Position numbers and translations under genes: made by a program. Source: Halomonas sp. ML-15 (lineage in GTDB: Bacteria > Pseudomonadota > Gammaproteobacteria > Pseudomonadales > Halomonadaceae). From it: a DNA stretch of 64,000 bases. This document shows positions 24,875 through 32,651 of this stretch, in pieces. The notes below the pieces were generated by a model. It did no database searches, was not told where the DNA came from, and was given only the letters and a program-made list of their open reading frames with translations. Each line of letters begins with the position of its first letter. Within the stretch, counting starts at the first letter, position 1. Location of the stretch: NCBI RefSeq assembly GCF_014779595.1, contig NZ_JACXZT010000019.1, positions 473,185 through 537,184 of the forward strand, in the 5' to 3' direction.

Positions 24875-26671
24875 ATGCCCAAGAAACTGCGCCTTTCGGA
24901 GATAGCGACGCAAGCGCAGCGAGCCAACTCCGTCGAAGATGCGCTGTATGCCGGAGATCCTCCGACGCTACACGACTTGACGGAGAGTCTTCGCTTCACA
25001 CCCAACGACGGACGGATCTGGTTCGATACGCGCCGCATGCTGCTGTTCGGCGCCAACTCCTTCGGCGCCTTGCGTCGAGAGCTGATTGAGGCGCTGGGGC
25101 CCATCGGCGCACGCGACCTGCTGATGCGCGTCGGCTTCTCGGCCGGCGCCTCGGATGCGACGTTCGTGCGCAAGCACTGGCCGGATAGCGATGATGCCGG
25201 GGTACTGAGCGCGGGAGAGCGATTGCACGCCGTCATGGGGATGGTCAAAGTCGAGACGATACGCCGCGACCACGATATTCCGAACGGCACTTTCGACGCC
25301 GAGTTTCTCTGGCATGACTCCATCGAAGCCGCCGAGCACGTCAAGGCGTACGGGCTCTCCCAGGAGCCGATCTGCTGGATGCAGCTCGGCTACGCCAGCG
25401 GCTATGCCAGCGCCTTCTATGGCAAGCGCGTGATATACCGTGAAGTGGAGTGTGCCGGCTGCGGCGCATCGCACTGCCGTATCGTGGGTGAATCGACCAG
25501 TGAGCGCATGGACGACATCGATGATCTCAGTTGGCTGCAGCTCGATCGGCATACGTTGCCAAACACCCAGACAGCGGCTCGCACCGCGCGCAGAAAGGCC
25601 GAGGCGTCGTCTATCCCCGAAGACACACCCAGCGGTGACGATTTCCAGAGAATCGTGGGTATCTCTGCCGCTGTCAGCGTCGCCTTGCAGAAGATCGAAC
25701 GTGTCGCCCCCACGCCTGCCACCGTGCTGCTCAATGGCGAGTCGGGCGTGGGCAAGGACCTCTTCGCCAACGCGCTGCATCGCAGCAGTTTGCTGGCCGA
25801 TGGTCCCTTCGTCGCCCTCAACTGCGCGGCAATCCCCGATACGCTGATAGAGGCCGAGCTATTCGGCGTAGAAAAAGGCGCCTTCACCGGGGCGGAACGC
25901 AGCCGGCCCGGACGCTTCGAACGCGCCAATGGCGGCACCCTCTTTCTCGATGAAATCCCGTCACTGAGCCTGGAAGCCCAGGGCAAGCTGCTGCGCACGC
26001 TGCAGAATGGCGAAATCGAGCGCGTTGGCGGGGGGCAGCCGATCCAAGTCGACGTGCGGATCGTCGCCGCCTCGAACAAGGATCTCTTTCAGGAGGTACA
26101 GGCCGGCCGCTTCAGAGAGGATCTCTACTACCGTCTTAACGTCTTCCCGATCCGGCTCCCGCCGCTCCGGGAACGGCGCGATGATATCCCGCTACTGGTC
26201 GAGCATTTTTCACGCCTCTACGCCCAGCGCTATCGAAAATCCATTACCGGGCTTACCCGCAAGGCCTCCGACGCCTTGCTGGAATACCACTACCCCGGCA
26301 ACATCCGCGAGCTTCAGAACCTGGTGGAGCGGGGTGTCATCAATGCCATGGATGGCGGGCCGATCGATGTCTTCCACCTGTTCGAGGACGCCGGGTTCTC
26401 CTCGAACCCTGGCCCCAGGCTAAGAATCAACGACGCGGGAGACCTCGAGACGGCCTGCCCCGCCGACTCCGCTGAAGCCAGACCCTCCAGCAACGCCGAC
26501 GAGCCCACGACCCAGCGGGAGGTGGAGATGCTCGAACGCGTACTCAGCGCTACCGAAGGCAATGTCTCCCAGGCCGCACGCGAACTTGGCATCACTCGGG
26601 CCAGGCTGGCCTACCGGCTCCAAAAACTGGAGCTGGACCCAGTGGCGTACCGTTATCCAATCAAAAGGTGA
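24875..26671 (+). CDS. Sigma-54-dependent activator of the XylR/MopR/PoxR type
   Basis: A 598-residue aromatic-responsive enhancer-binding protein. There are four parts. The N-terminal XylR-type sensor is about residues 15-135. The V4R region (about 140-205) retains the zinc-site pattern of MopR: Cys in PICWMQLGYASGY, then Glu and Cys in REVECAGCGASHC. The AAA+ domain (about 255-480) has a Walker A GESGVGKD near 289 and GAFTGA at 335-340, the sigma-54 contact. A Fis-type HTH lies at about 550-590 (NVSQAARELGITRARLAYRL). It is divergent from the operon with the sigma-54 promoter and almost certainly activates it in response to a phenolic or related compound. Confidence 0.92.
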   Translation: MPKKLRLSEIATQAQRANSVEDALYAGDPPTLHDLTESLRFTPNDGRIWFDTRRMLLFGANSFGALRRELIEALGPIGARDLLMRVGFSAGASDATFVRKHWPDSDDAGVLSAGERLHAVMGMVKVETIRRDHDIPNGTFDAEFLWHDSIEAAEHVKAYGLSQEPICWMQLGYASGYASAFYGKRVIYREVECAGCGASHCRIVGESTSERMDDIDDLSWLQLDRHTLPNTQTAARTARRKAEASSIPEDTPSGDDFQRIVGISAAVSVALQKIERVAPTPATVLLNGESGVGKDLFANALHRSSLLADGPFVALNCAAIPDTLIEAELFGVEKGAFTGAERSRPGRFERANGGTLFLDEIPSLSLEAQGKLLRTLQNGEIERVGGGQPIQVDVRIVAASNKDLFQEVQAGRFREDLYYRLNVFPIRLPPLRERRDDIPLLVEHFSRLYAQRYRKSITGLTRKASDALLEYHYPGNIRELQNLVERGVINAMDGGPIDVFHLFEDAGFSSNPGPRLRINDAGDLETACPADSAEARPSSNADEPTTQREVEMLERVLSATEGNVSQAARELGITRARLAYRLQKLELDPVAYRYPIKR

Positions 26672-26752
26672 GTGCTGTTGGGCATCATCTCAGCGTCGCC
26701 AGGAGTCTGGCCCCCACCGGCAATGTATTGCACTTAGTGGTATGGTTTTACG

Positions 26753-27139
26753 TTGAGACGAGTGTTCAAAACCCGAACCTTCACCCGCTCGATGAAGAAG
26801 GCCGAGCTAACCGACGCAGCCCTATGTGCCGCAGTCCAAGAGATGAGCCAAGGGTTCGTGGATGCCGATTTGGGTGGTGATGTTGTGAAGAGGCGCGTCG
26901 CGCTGCCTGGCCAGGGCAAGCGTGGCGGAGCCAGAACCATCGTCGCTACGAAAATGGCAGGGCGCTGGTTTTTCCTCTATGGCTTCAGCAAGAACGAGCG
27001 TTCCAACATCGATAAGGATGAACTGAAGGTGCTCCAGGAAGTGGCAAGGGAGCTGCTTGGTTTTGATGATCGGCAACTGACTATTGCGCTGGCTGCCGGT
27101 GAAATTGTGGAGATATGTGATGGCGACGACAAAGCGTAA
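26753..27139 (+). CDS. RelE/HigB-type toxin
   Basis: A 128-residue protein of the RelE-like toxin family found upstream of HTH antitoxins. Typical stretches are VFKTRTFTR at the start, ADLGGDVVKRRVALPGQGKRGG near residue 38 (split conserved block) and WFFLYGFSKNERSNID near 71. Such toxins usually cleave mRNA on the ribosome. The start is a TTG at 26753, which fits family alignments; the GTG at 26762 is possible. The last 20 bases overlap the antitoxin gene. Toxin-first order is as in higBA. Function inferred from family. Confidence 0.82.
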   Translation: MRRVFKTRTFTRSMKKAELTDAALCAAVQEMSQGFVDADLGGDVVKRRVALPGQGKRGGARTIVATKMAGRWFFLYGFSKNERSNIDKDELKVLQEVARELLGFDDRQLTIALAAGEIVEICDGDDKA

Positions 27140-27440
27140 CAGCCGAATTCTGGACGAGATGCACGAGACAGCGCGTGGGCTTCATGGCGCCGGTCTGATC
27201 AGCAAGCGTCGCATGGGTGAGTTCGAGGCGCTGTGCCATCTCGATGTGCACGAAATAACGCCGCAGCAGATCAAGGCGCTGCGTGAACAGGCGCACGTAA
27301 GCCAGGCGGTTTTTGCCGCCGTGCTGAACACCAGCCTGTCGACGGTTCAAAAGTGGGAAGTCGGCGACAAAAAGCCGAGCGGGCCGTCACTCAAGCTGTT
27401 GAACCTGATCGAGCGCAAAGGGCTGGAGGCGGTAACCTGA
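27120..27440 (+). CDS. HigA/NadS-type HTH antitoxin
   Basis: A 106-residue antitoxin with an N-terminal toxin-binding region and a C-terminal XRE helix-turn-helix (about residues 52-100; REQAHVSQAVFAAVLNTSLS is the recognition region, then VQKWEVGDKKPSG). ATG 27120 lies inside the toxin gene, so the pair is translationally coupled. It would neutralise the RelE-type toxin and repress the pair. It is followed 50 bases later by a very strong terminator hairpin. Location beside an island scar suggests a mobile or island-stabilising origin. Confidence 0.85.
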   Translation: MATTKRNSRILDEMHETARGLHGAGLISKRRMGEFEALCHLDVHEITPQQIKALREQAHVSQAVFAAVLNTSLSTVQKWEVGDKKPSGPSLKLLNLIERKGLEAVT

Positions 27441-27490
27441 AGTGCGTGTATGGCGTTGTATTGTAGTCAATTGCCTCACACGCCAAGGCC

Positions 27491-27527
27491 GACATCAACT
27501 GTCAAGCGTTACTTGACAGTTGATGTC
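27491..27527 (+). terminator. Perfect 16-bp stem-loop after the toxin-antitoxin pair
   Basis: GACATCAACTGTCAAG and its exact complement are separated by a 5-base loop (CGTTA). There is no T-run, but the stem is exceptionally stable. It may act as a bidirectional barrier or be a fossil element end. Confidence 0.65.
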
Positions 27528-27539
27528 CTATGCGAAGCA

Positions 27540-27774
27540 TCAGGCTGACTGCCACAACCCCGTCAGGGCTTCGGCCTGCTGGAGCACTGTTTGCACTGCT
27601 GCATCCTGTAAATCCGGCGGATAGCCATCATTGCCAGTCGCTCGGCGGGTGTGCAGAAACCAGGGGGTCATTACATAATGCGCCAGTGCCGCTTTCAGCT
27701 TCTGGGCAATACCAATGTAATCCATGATTAAGGCCACCGGTTTCGCGGTTAACGCGAGCAATGGCCTGCATCAG
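27540..27774 (-). pseudogene. Remnant of hsdR (type I restriction endonuclease subunit)
   Basis: On the minus strand the motif LMQAIARVNR (27774-27745), then MDYIGIAQKLKAALAHY in another frame, matches the conserved 'QAIARVNR...VDYIGIA..LK.AL' end of the HsdR helicase domain. The two parts are out of frame by one base, and the usual RDKPGG segment between them is shortened. The frame stops at 27540. The rest of the roughly 1000-codon gene and hsdM/hsdS are gone from the window. A dead fragment from an earlier island. Confidence 0.72.
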
Positions 27775-27804
27775 GCTAGAGGAAGACCAACATCTGGAAT
27801 GCTG

Positions 27805-27849
27805 TGGTGGGCCCAGCTGGACTCGAACCAGCGACCAAGGGATTATGAG
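27805..27849 (-). repeat. 3' fragment of a tRNA-Met gene (attachment-site scar)
   Basis: Minus strand: CTCATAATC is an anticodon loop with CAU. It is followed by the variable loop, a T-arm GCTGGTTCGAGTCCAGC, and the 3' acceptor strand TGGGCCCA ending in CCA at 27807-27805. The 5' half of the tRNA is absent, and the sequence right of 27850 is unrelated. Elements that integrate into tRNA genes leave exactly such a 3' copy at their far end. The intact partner gene is not in the window. A full tRNA gene is therefore not called. Confidence 0.82.
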
Positions 27850-27850
27850 T

Positions 27851-28111
27851 TCGCTTTAAAACAATAAGCTACTGACACACAACGAAAAACGACCGTAATC
27901 GAGCGAAAGTGCAGTTCTTTGGAATGAGTAGCTTAGCAAAAGTTGATAATTGCAAACGAAGCTGGTGCGTGGACCAATGGAGTGCCGTTTCGGGATAGCG
28001 AGGGAGACGCCATACTAGCGGGGCCTGCACGCGGACCGTGATGCTGGAAGGTGCTGCTTGGGTCTGATCAACTTAGAACAGTAACAGCTTTCGCTGCTCA
28101 ACACCCGGCAG
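27851..28111. other. Non-coding stretch between tRNA scar and IS21 element
   Basis: No convincing gene. A 9-bp inverted repeat TAAGCTACT / AGTAGCTTA (27865-27873 and 27927-27935) is the only structure seen and could be an integrase or regulator site of the lost element. Confidence 0.35.
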
Positions 28112-28159
28112 TGTCGGCGTCGGAGCTATAAGTCCGTAGATCATCAAAACAGATTGTCC
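28112..28159 (+). repeat. IS21 left terminal inverted repeat
   Basis: Starts TGTCGGCG and ends AGATTGTCC. It aligns base for base, without gaps, with the complement of 30208-30255 and contains the internal GTCC repeat units expected for IstA binding. Confidence 0.8.
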
Positions 28160-28214
28160 CCCCGACCCGCATGGCCTTCCCTTGTTGGTGACGAAGCCTA
28201 CAAGAGATCGAGCC

Positions 28215-29396
28215 ATGCTGAGCCGAGAGGACTTTCTCATGATAAAGCAACTCCACCAGCGAGGCGCTCACCTCGTGGACATTGCCCATCAGATCGGCTG
28301 TTGCGAGCGCACCGTGCGGCGCCACCTGATCCGCGAGTCAGCGCCAACGGGACGACCGGCCATGCGGCGAGCGAGCAAGCTGGATGCTTACAAGCCGATC
28401 ATCGATCAGCTGCTGGCCGATAACGTCTGGAACGCCGAGGTGATCTTCCAGTTGATCCGCGAGCAGGGCTACACCGGTGGTAGCACCATGGTGCGAACGT
28501 ATATCCAGCCCAAACGAGCCTTGCGGCCGAGCAAGCAGACCGTGCGCTTCGAGACTCAGCCTGGTTTCCAGCTCCAACATGACTGGGGCGAGATCGAGAC
28601 CGTTGTGGCCGGCCAGTGCGGCAAGGTGAATTTCGCCGTCAACACCCTGGGCTATTCGCGGCGCTTCCATGCCTGGGCAGCGTTCAGCCAGGATGCCGAG
28701 CACACCTACGAGTCGCTGGTGCAGGCCTTCCGGCACTTCGGCGGCGTGCCACGCACGGTGCTGGTCGATAATCAAAAAGCGGCGGTGATCAAGCACGATC
28801 GCGACCGACGGGTGGTCTTCAACGCCGGCTTCCTGCAACTGGCCAATCACTATGGCTTCACGCCCAAGGCGTGCCGCCCGCAACGCCCGCGTACCAAGGG
28901 CAAGACCGAACGTATGGTCGGCTACGTGAAGCAGCACTTCTTCCAGCGCTACCGGCAGTTCGAGAGCTATGCCCACCTCAACCAACTGCTCCTGCTATGG
29001 CTTGAACGGGTGGCTGATCAGCGCCTGCTACGGCAGTTTCGTCAGACCCCGGCCGAACGCTATATCGCTGAAGCGGAGGCCCTTCTGCCGCTGCCGGGAA
29101 CAGACTTCGATACCCGTTACCACGACCTGCGCCAGGTCGGCTGGGACGGCTACATCGAAGTGCGCGGCAACCGTTACAGCGTGCCCGACGGCTATTGCGG
29201 CCAGGCGGTGGTGATCCGCCTCAGCCTGGATGACGAGCTGACGGTGTACACCGCCGCCGGTGACGCCATCGCCTATCACCGCCTACAGGCCCCACAAGCA
29301 GGCTGGAACACCGTGCCGGAGCATCATGCTGCTCTTTGGCAGCAGACCCTAGCGGTGCAGCAGCGCGACCTGAGCGCCTACGAGGAGGTGCTGTGA
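28215..29396 (+). CDS. istA: IS21 transposase IstA
   Basis: A 393-residue DDE transposase. It has an N-terminal HTH (about residues 10-50; VDIAHQIGCCERTVRRHL), then an rve/RNase H-like catalytic core. Acidic residues are readable at DWGEIE near 122, VLVDNQKAAV near 184 and TKGKTERMV near 233. A C-terminal beta-barrel follows with RGNRYSVPDGY near 318. It cuts and joins element ends together with the IstB ATPase. ATG 28215 is preferred; an upstream Met at 28182 is possible. The stop shares bases with the istB start (TGATG). Confidence 0.93.
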   Translation: MLSREDFLMIKQLHQRGAHLVDIAHQIGCCERTVRRHLIRESAPTGRPAMRRASKLDAYKPIIDQLLADNVWNAEVIFQLIREQGYTGGSTMVRTYIQPKRALRPSKQTVRFETQPGFQLQHDWGEIETVVAGQCGKVNFAVNTLGYSRRFHAWAAFSQDAEHTYESLVQAFRHFGGVPRTVLVDNQKAAVIKHDRDRRVVFNAGFLQLANHYGFTPKACRPQRPRTKGKTERMVGYVKQHFFQRYRQFESYAHLNQLLLLWLERVADQRLLRQFRQTPAERYIAEAEALLPLPGTDFDTRYHDLRQVGWDGYIEVRGNRYSVPDGYCGQAVVIRLSLDDELTVYTAAGDAIAYHRLQAPQAGWNTVPEHHAALWQQTLAVQQRDLSAYEEVL

Positions 29397-30199
29397 TGGC
29401 CCTGGAACAGCTACTTGATCGCCTGAAGATGGAGCATCTCCAGGCGTCGCTCGACAGCCTCTGCGAGCACGCCAGCAAGCAAGATCTGAACTACCGGGAG
29501 TTCCTCGAACAGGCCTTGTTACAGGAATGGGGCGGGCGTCATCAGAAGGGCCTGGAGTCACGCCTGAAGCAGGCCCGGCTACCGTGGATCAAGACCCTAG
29601 AGCAGTTCGACTTCAGCTTCCAGCCCAGTATCGATCACAAGATCGTGCGGGAGCTGGCCGGCCTTGGCTTTGTCGAGCGGGGTGAAAACGTCGTGCTGCT
29701 CGGGCCACCCGGCGTCGGGAAAACACATCTGGCCGTCGCCTTTGCAGTGAAAGCCGCCGAAGCCGGTCACCGCGTCCTGTTTATGACCCTGGATCGACTC
29801 GTTAGCACCCTGATGCGTTCACGGCAGGAGAATCGCCTGGATCGGCAGCTCCAGCAGCTGACCTACCCCAAGGTGCTGGTGTTGGACGAGATGGGCTACC
29901 TGCCGATGACCCGCGAGGAAGCCAGCCTGTTCTTCCGCTTGATCAACCGGCGCTATGAGCGAGCCAGCACCATCCTCACCTCGAACAAGTCGTTCATGGA
30001 CTGGGGCGAGATCTTTGGCGACCAGGTCATCGCCACGGCGATCCTTGATCGGCTGCTGCATCACTCGACCACGCTGAACATCAAAGGCGAGAGCTACCGA
30101 CTGAAGGACAAGCGACGAGCTGGCCTGGTGACCACACCGACGACGAAGGAGGACGAAACCTCACACGAGCCTGAATCTGTTCCGATGAAAGAGCACTGA
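29396..30199 (+). CDS. istB: IS21 helper ATPase IstB
   Basis: A 267-residue AAA+ DnaC-like ATPase that selects target DNA and stimulates IstA. There is a helical N-domain (about 1-70; family pattern LDRLKMEHLQASLDSLCE), Walker A LLGPPGVGKTH near residue 100, Walker B VLVLDEMGYLP near 160, and a sensor region LTSNKSFMDWGEIFGD near 200. Full length for the family. Coupled to istA by a one-base overlap (TGATG). Confidence 0.94.
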   Translation: MALEQLLDRLKMEHLQASLDSLCEHASKQDLNYREFLEQALLQEWGGRHQKGLESRLKQARLPWIKTLEQFDFSFQPSIDHKIVRELAGLGFVERGENVVLLGPPGVGKTHLAVAFAVKAAEAGHRVLFMTLDRLVSTLMRSRQENRLDRQLQQLTYPKVLVLDEMGYLPMTREEASLFFRLINRRYERASTILTSNKSFMDWGEIFGDQVIATAILDRLLHHSTTLNIKGESYRLKDKRRAGLVTTPTTKEDETSHEPESVPMKEH

Positions 30200-30207
30200 C
30201 AGAAACC

Positions 30208-30255
30208 GGACAATCTGGATTGATGAAAAGCGGACAACCTTCACTGGCGTTGACA
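30208..30255 (-). repeat. IS21 right terminal inverted repeat
   Basis: Complement of the left end: GGACAATC at the inner side, a second GGACAACC, and terminal GACA at 30252-30255. It immediately precedes the umuD tail. Confidence 0.8.
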
Positions 30256-30302
30256 AGGTGTGGGGCGTGGTGCGCTCGGTCATTCATGAGTACACCGTAT
30301 GA
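30256..30302 (+). pseudogene. umuD: 3' tail of umuD
   Basis: From the IS end the frame reads KVWGVVRSVIHEYTV and stops at TGA 30300-30302, matching the conserved C-terminal strand of UmuD (VWGVVTHVIH-like). The stop overlaps the ATG of the following umuC start (ATGA), the usual umuDC coupling. All of umuD upstream of this point, including the catalytic Ser/Lys region and the LexA-controlled promoter, has been replaced by the IS element. Confidence 0.8.
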
Positions 30303-31152
30303 TCGGCCTGGTGGACTGCAACTCGTTCTACGTCAGCTGCGAGCGGGTATTTCAGCCGCGGCTGCGCGGCCAGGCAGTGGGCGTGCTCTCCAACAACGAC
30401 GGCTGCGTCATCGCGCTCTCCAACGAGCTCAAGGCGACCGGCATCACCATGGGCGAGCGCGGGACCCGGGTTGCCCGGGAGGTGGCCGCCATCGTGCTGC
30501 TGGACGACAACTTCGGCAGTATCGTCGGCGCAATCGCCGAGGGGCGCCGGCTATTCATCAATCTTCAGCTCTGTTTCCAGTACCTGCTGATGGTGCACAT
30601 CCCGCTGGTGATCACCGCCGCCCTGATCCCGATGCTGGGCTATCCCCTGCTCTACCAGCCGATTCACATCGTGTGGCTGGAGTTGATCATCCATCCCACT
30701 GTACTGCTTGTGTTCCAGAACCTGCCTGCCTCCCCCTCGCAGGGCGCTCTCCCCGCGAAGGGCGCAAAGCCACGCTTCTTCAGCCCCCGGCAGTGGGGGA
30801 CGATTCTGGTGGTAGGCACGGTCGCCACCGGGGGCGTCACGGGTCTCTATCTGCACAGCCTCGGCCTCGACTATGCCGTCGAGCATGCCCGCAGCGTGGC
30901 ACTGATGGCGATGATCCTGGCCGGCACCGGCATCACGGCGGCACTGAGCCGTATGCGCGGGGGAGCGGCCTGGGCCATGGTGGTCGCCGCGCCGATCGTC
31001 TCGGCACTACTGATCCACCTGCCCGGCCTGGGCTCACTGCTTCAGTTGCCCCCCCCCCGCATGCCCAGGACTGGCTCTTGGTACTGGTCGGCGGAGGTCT
31101 CATCGCCCTGCTGGTAGGAATCGGTCAACTCCGGCAACAACGACAGGCCTGA
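30299..31152 (+). pseudogene. Chimera: umuC 5' end fused in frame to P-type ATPase 3' end
   Basis: The first 53 or so codons are UmuC (MIGLVDCNSFYVSCERVF, then VLSNNDGCVIALSNELKATGI). From MGERGTRVAREV onward the frame is the end of a cation P-type ATPase: the hinge LLDDNFGSIVGAIAEGRR, then four to six membrane segments including HIPLVITAALIPML and HIVWLELIIHP. The switch falls where both families share a G-I-x-M-G motif (about 30430-30445). A run of ten C (31049-31058) shifts the frame: the zero frame stops at 31117, while the ATPase tail (HAQDWLLVLVGGGLIALLV) continues in another frame to 31152. Neither parent function can survive. Confidence 0.85.
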
Positions 31153-31207
31153 AGCTCGCTTACCATCGAATTCTCAAGGCTATAAGCAAGGGACCGAGGC
31201 GATGAGA

Positions 31208-31480
31208 TCAATCTTCAAGCTCGATCTCCGTGGCGATGTGCCGGCCGTCGCGATACTCGAAGTCGACCTCGACGCGCTGGCCTTCTCGCAGATCCTCGAA
31301 ACGGTGCAGCCCATCGTCGTAGTCGGTGCGATCGGTGACCTCAAAGGTGATGCCCTGGACCGTGAGAGTGCGGTTCGCGGCGTCCACGGACTCAATGATG
31401 CCTTCGACCTCATTACCGGCCTGAGCGGTCAGGGTGAAGGCCGAAAGCGCAATGCCAGCCAGCAGGGTGCGAAATCGCAT
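31208..31480 (-). CDS. Small secreted DUF5666-type protein
   Basis: A 90-residue protein. A signal peptide (MRFRTLLAGIALSAFTLTAQA) is followed by a single OB-like DUF5666 domain: VEGIIESVDAANRTLTVQG and EDLREGQRVEVDFEYRDG. DUF5666 proteins are periplasmic and of unknown function. Start ATG 31480 has GGAGAT 8 bases upstream; the longer frame to 31531 lacks support. It is convergent with the ATPase chimera. Host-like codon use, so probably resident rather than part of the AT-rich element next door. Confidence 0.75.
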   Translation of the reverse strand: MRFRTLLAGIALSAFTLTAQAGNEVEGIIESVDAANRTLTVQGITFEVTDRTDYDDGLHRFEDLREGQRVEVDFEYRDGRHIATEIELED

Positions 31481-31630
31481 GATGGTGGATCTCCTTAAGC
31501 ACTGGGGATAAAGTGAACGAAGCCGAGTCATCCCGCCGGCGGCAGCAAGCTACGTTTGGCTGCCGAAACCCTGGTTAGACAGGCTATTCAAGTATGGCAT
31601 AAGTGTTCGGGGCACGGCAGCAGAGGAGGC

Positions 31631-31903
31631 TTACTTGGATTCTCCCGCCAGCTCCACACTCTCGCTGCGAAACTGCTCTTGGGCTGCCTCCAGATTCTCA
31701 GCTGCCTCCGCATCCAACGTGTCAAACAGCAGCCGAGCCGTCGCCTGGGTACCGGTCTCCTCGGTGACTTTTACCCCCTTCACGAACAGTTCTGCATCCG
31801 ACACGCAACCACAGGCTTTGCAAACCTGAAACTCGAGTCTCGCGCTCAGCCTGCCCTTCACCGCTTCATTCTGTCGTGTCTCACTTCCGCATTTGCATTG
31901 CAT
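31631..31903 (-). CDS. Small cysteine-rich (zinc ribbon-like) protein, unknown
   Basis: A 90-residue cytoplasmic protein with C3, C5, C28, C31 and C33 (MQCKCGSE near the N-terminus and VCKACGC), the spacing of a zinc ribbon. The remainder is acidic and helical (DTLDAEAAENLEAAQEQF). Start at Met 31903 puts the cysteines at the N-terminus with GAGGA ahead; 31921 is an alternative. It lies downstream of the Gp2-like replication gene on the same strand (91 bases apart), so it may be a helper protein of that element. Not a recognised family. Confidence 0.6.
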   Translation of the reverse strand: MQCKCGSETRQNEAVKGRLSARLEFQVCKACGCVSDAELFVKGVKVTEETGTQATARLLFDTLDAEAAENLEAAQEQFRSESVELAGESK

Positions 31904-31994
31904 GATCACCGTCCTCTTCATTAACCAGCAGCGCTGTTTAGCGCTGCTGCAGGCCTTTCAAGCCCCCTGTCGCCTCCTTGGGAGCTCACTCTCA

Positions 31995-32651
31995 TCAATG
32001 ACGGCTGGTACCAAACGCACGCAGCCCAAGCCCGTACTGCTTTGTCTCCGCCTTGCACAGGTAGGAGGCTCGATAGAAGGCTCGCCGGAAGCTCTCCGGA
32101 TCTTCCCGGTCAATCCAGTACACAGGGTTCTTGGGTACATGGATCCAGGGCTCCTGTCGTTTCAGCTCTTCGCCTAGCGCGCTGTGCCAGGCCCGGGAGA
32201 CCCGGCTCAAGAGGTTTTCATTGGGAGAGCATGCCCTGCCGGGCAAGTGGTATGCATCGCGGTTGAGAATCAGGAAGAAGTGATAGTGAGGCTTGCCATT
32301 GGTACCAACCTCACGGCACCAGACATAACGCACCTTGGTATCAGGCACCCAGCCGCCCAGGCGCTTCTGTGCCCGGTCGTGCTTGATGATGGCTTTAAGT
32401 GAAGCGATAAAGCGTGGGATCAGGTGCTGGTGGTCTTCCAGCGTCATCCTGTCGCTGATCTCGGTAGGGATGATTGGGTCAACCCGAAAGGCCAGCACTC
32501 GGGGATAATCGTTTATAGCTTTCATAAGCGTGGCATGTAGCGCGTCGAGATATTCAGTTACCATTGGTAAGGACTCCTCTTGGATTTCTAGACTATTGAA
32601 AATCTGGTTGTAATGCATATGCAGGTTGGTATTGCCTGAGTGACGCTTCAT
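31995..32651 (-). CDS. Inovirus Gp2/YagK-YfjJ-type protein
   Basis: A 218-residue protein resembling the YagK/YfjJ 'inovirus-type Gp2' family found in cryptic prophages and phage satellites. Visible features are a central VLAFRVDPIIP near residue 50, RYVWCREVGTNGKPHYHFFLILN near 108-130 (an H-x-H-F motif like rolling-circle and HUH-type replication proteins) and RAFYRASYLCK near 195. GGAGG precedes ATG 32651. It is probably part of the replication module of an integrated element, with the AlpA-type regulator upstream. A nicking activity is inferred only from the His-rich motif. Confidence 0.72.
   Translation of the reverse strand: MKRHSGNTNLHMHYNQIFNSLEIQEESLPMVTEYLDALHATLMKAINDYPRVLAFRVDPIIPTEISDRMTLEDHQHLIPRFIASLKAIIKHDRAQKRLGGWVPDTKVRYVWCREVGTNGKPHYHFFLILNRDAYHLPGRACSPNENLLSRVSRAWHSALGEELKRQEPWIHVPKNPVYWIDREDPESFRRAFYRASYLCKAETKQYGLGLRAFGTSRH

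Larger units (their letters stand above)
28112..30255 (+). mobile_element. IS21-family insertion sequence (complete, 2144 bp)
   Basis: It carries istA and istB in the usual overlapping order, bounded by 48-bp imperfect terminal inverted repeats that align without gaps (28112-28159 and 30208-30255). Both ends begin TGTC and share internal GTCCG, ATCATCAA-like and AGATTGTCC blocks; the TTGTCC/GGACAA repeats are typical IS21 transposase sites. Neither flank shows a matching target duplication: the right end abuts the tail of umuD, while the left flank is unrelated. The copy has therefore probably been involved in an adjacent deletion or recombination. Both genes look intact. Confidence 0.9.

Noticed and set aside
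27805-27849. A complete tRNA-Met gene
   Set aside because: The 5' half, including the D-arm and the 5' acceptor strand, is absent.
31049-31058. The C10 run in the chimeric ATPase tail as programmed frameshifting
   Set aside because: The gene is already a dead fusion; a homopolymer slip in the genome or a sequencing error is simpler.
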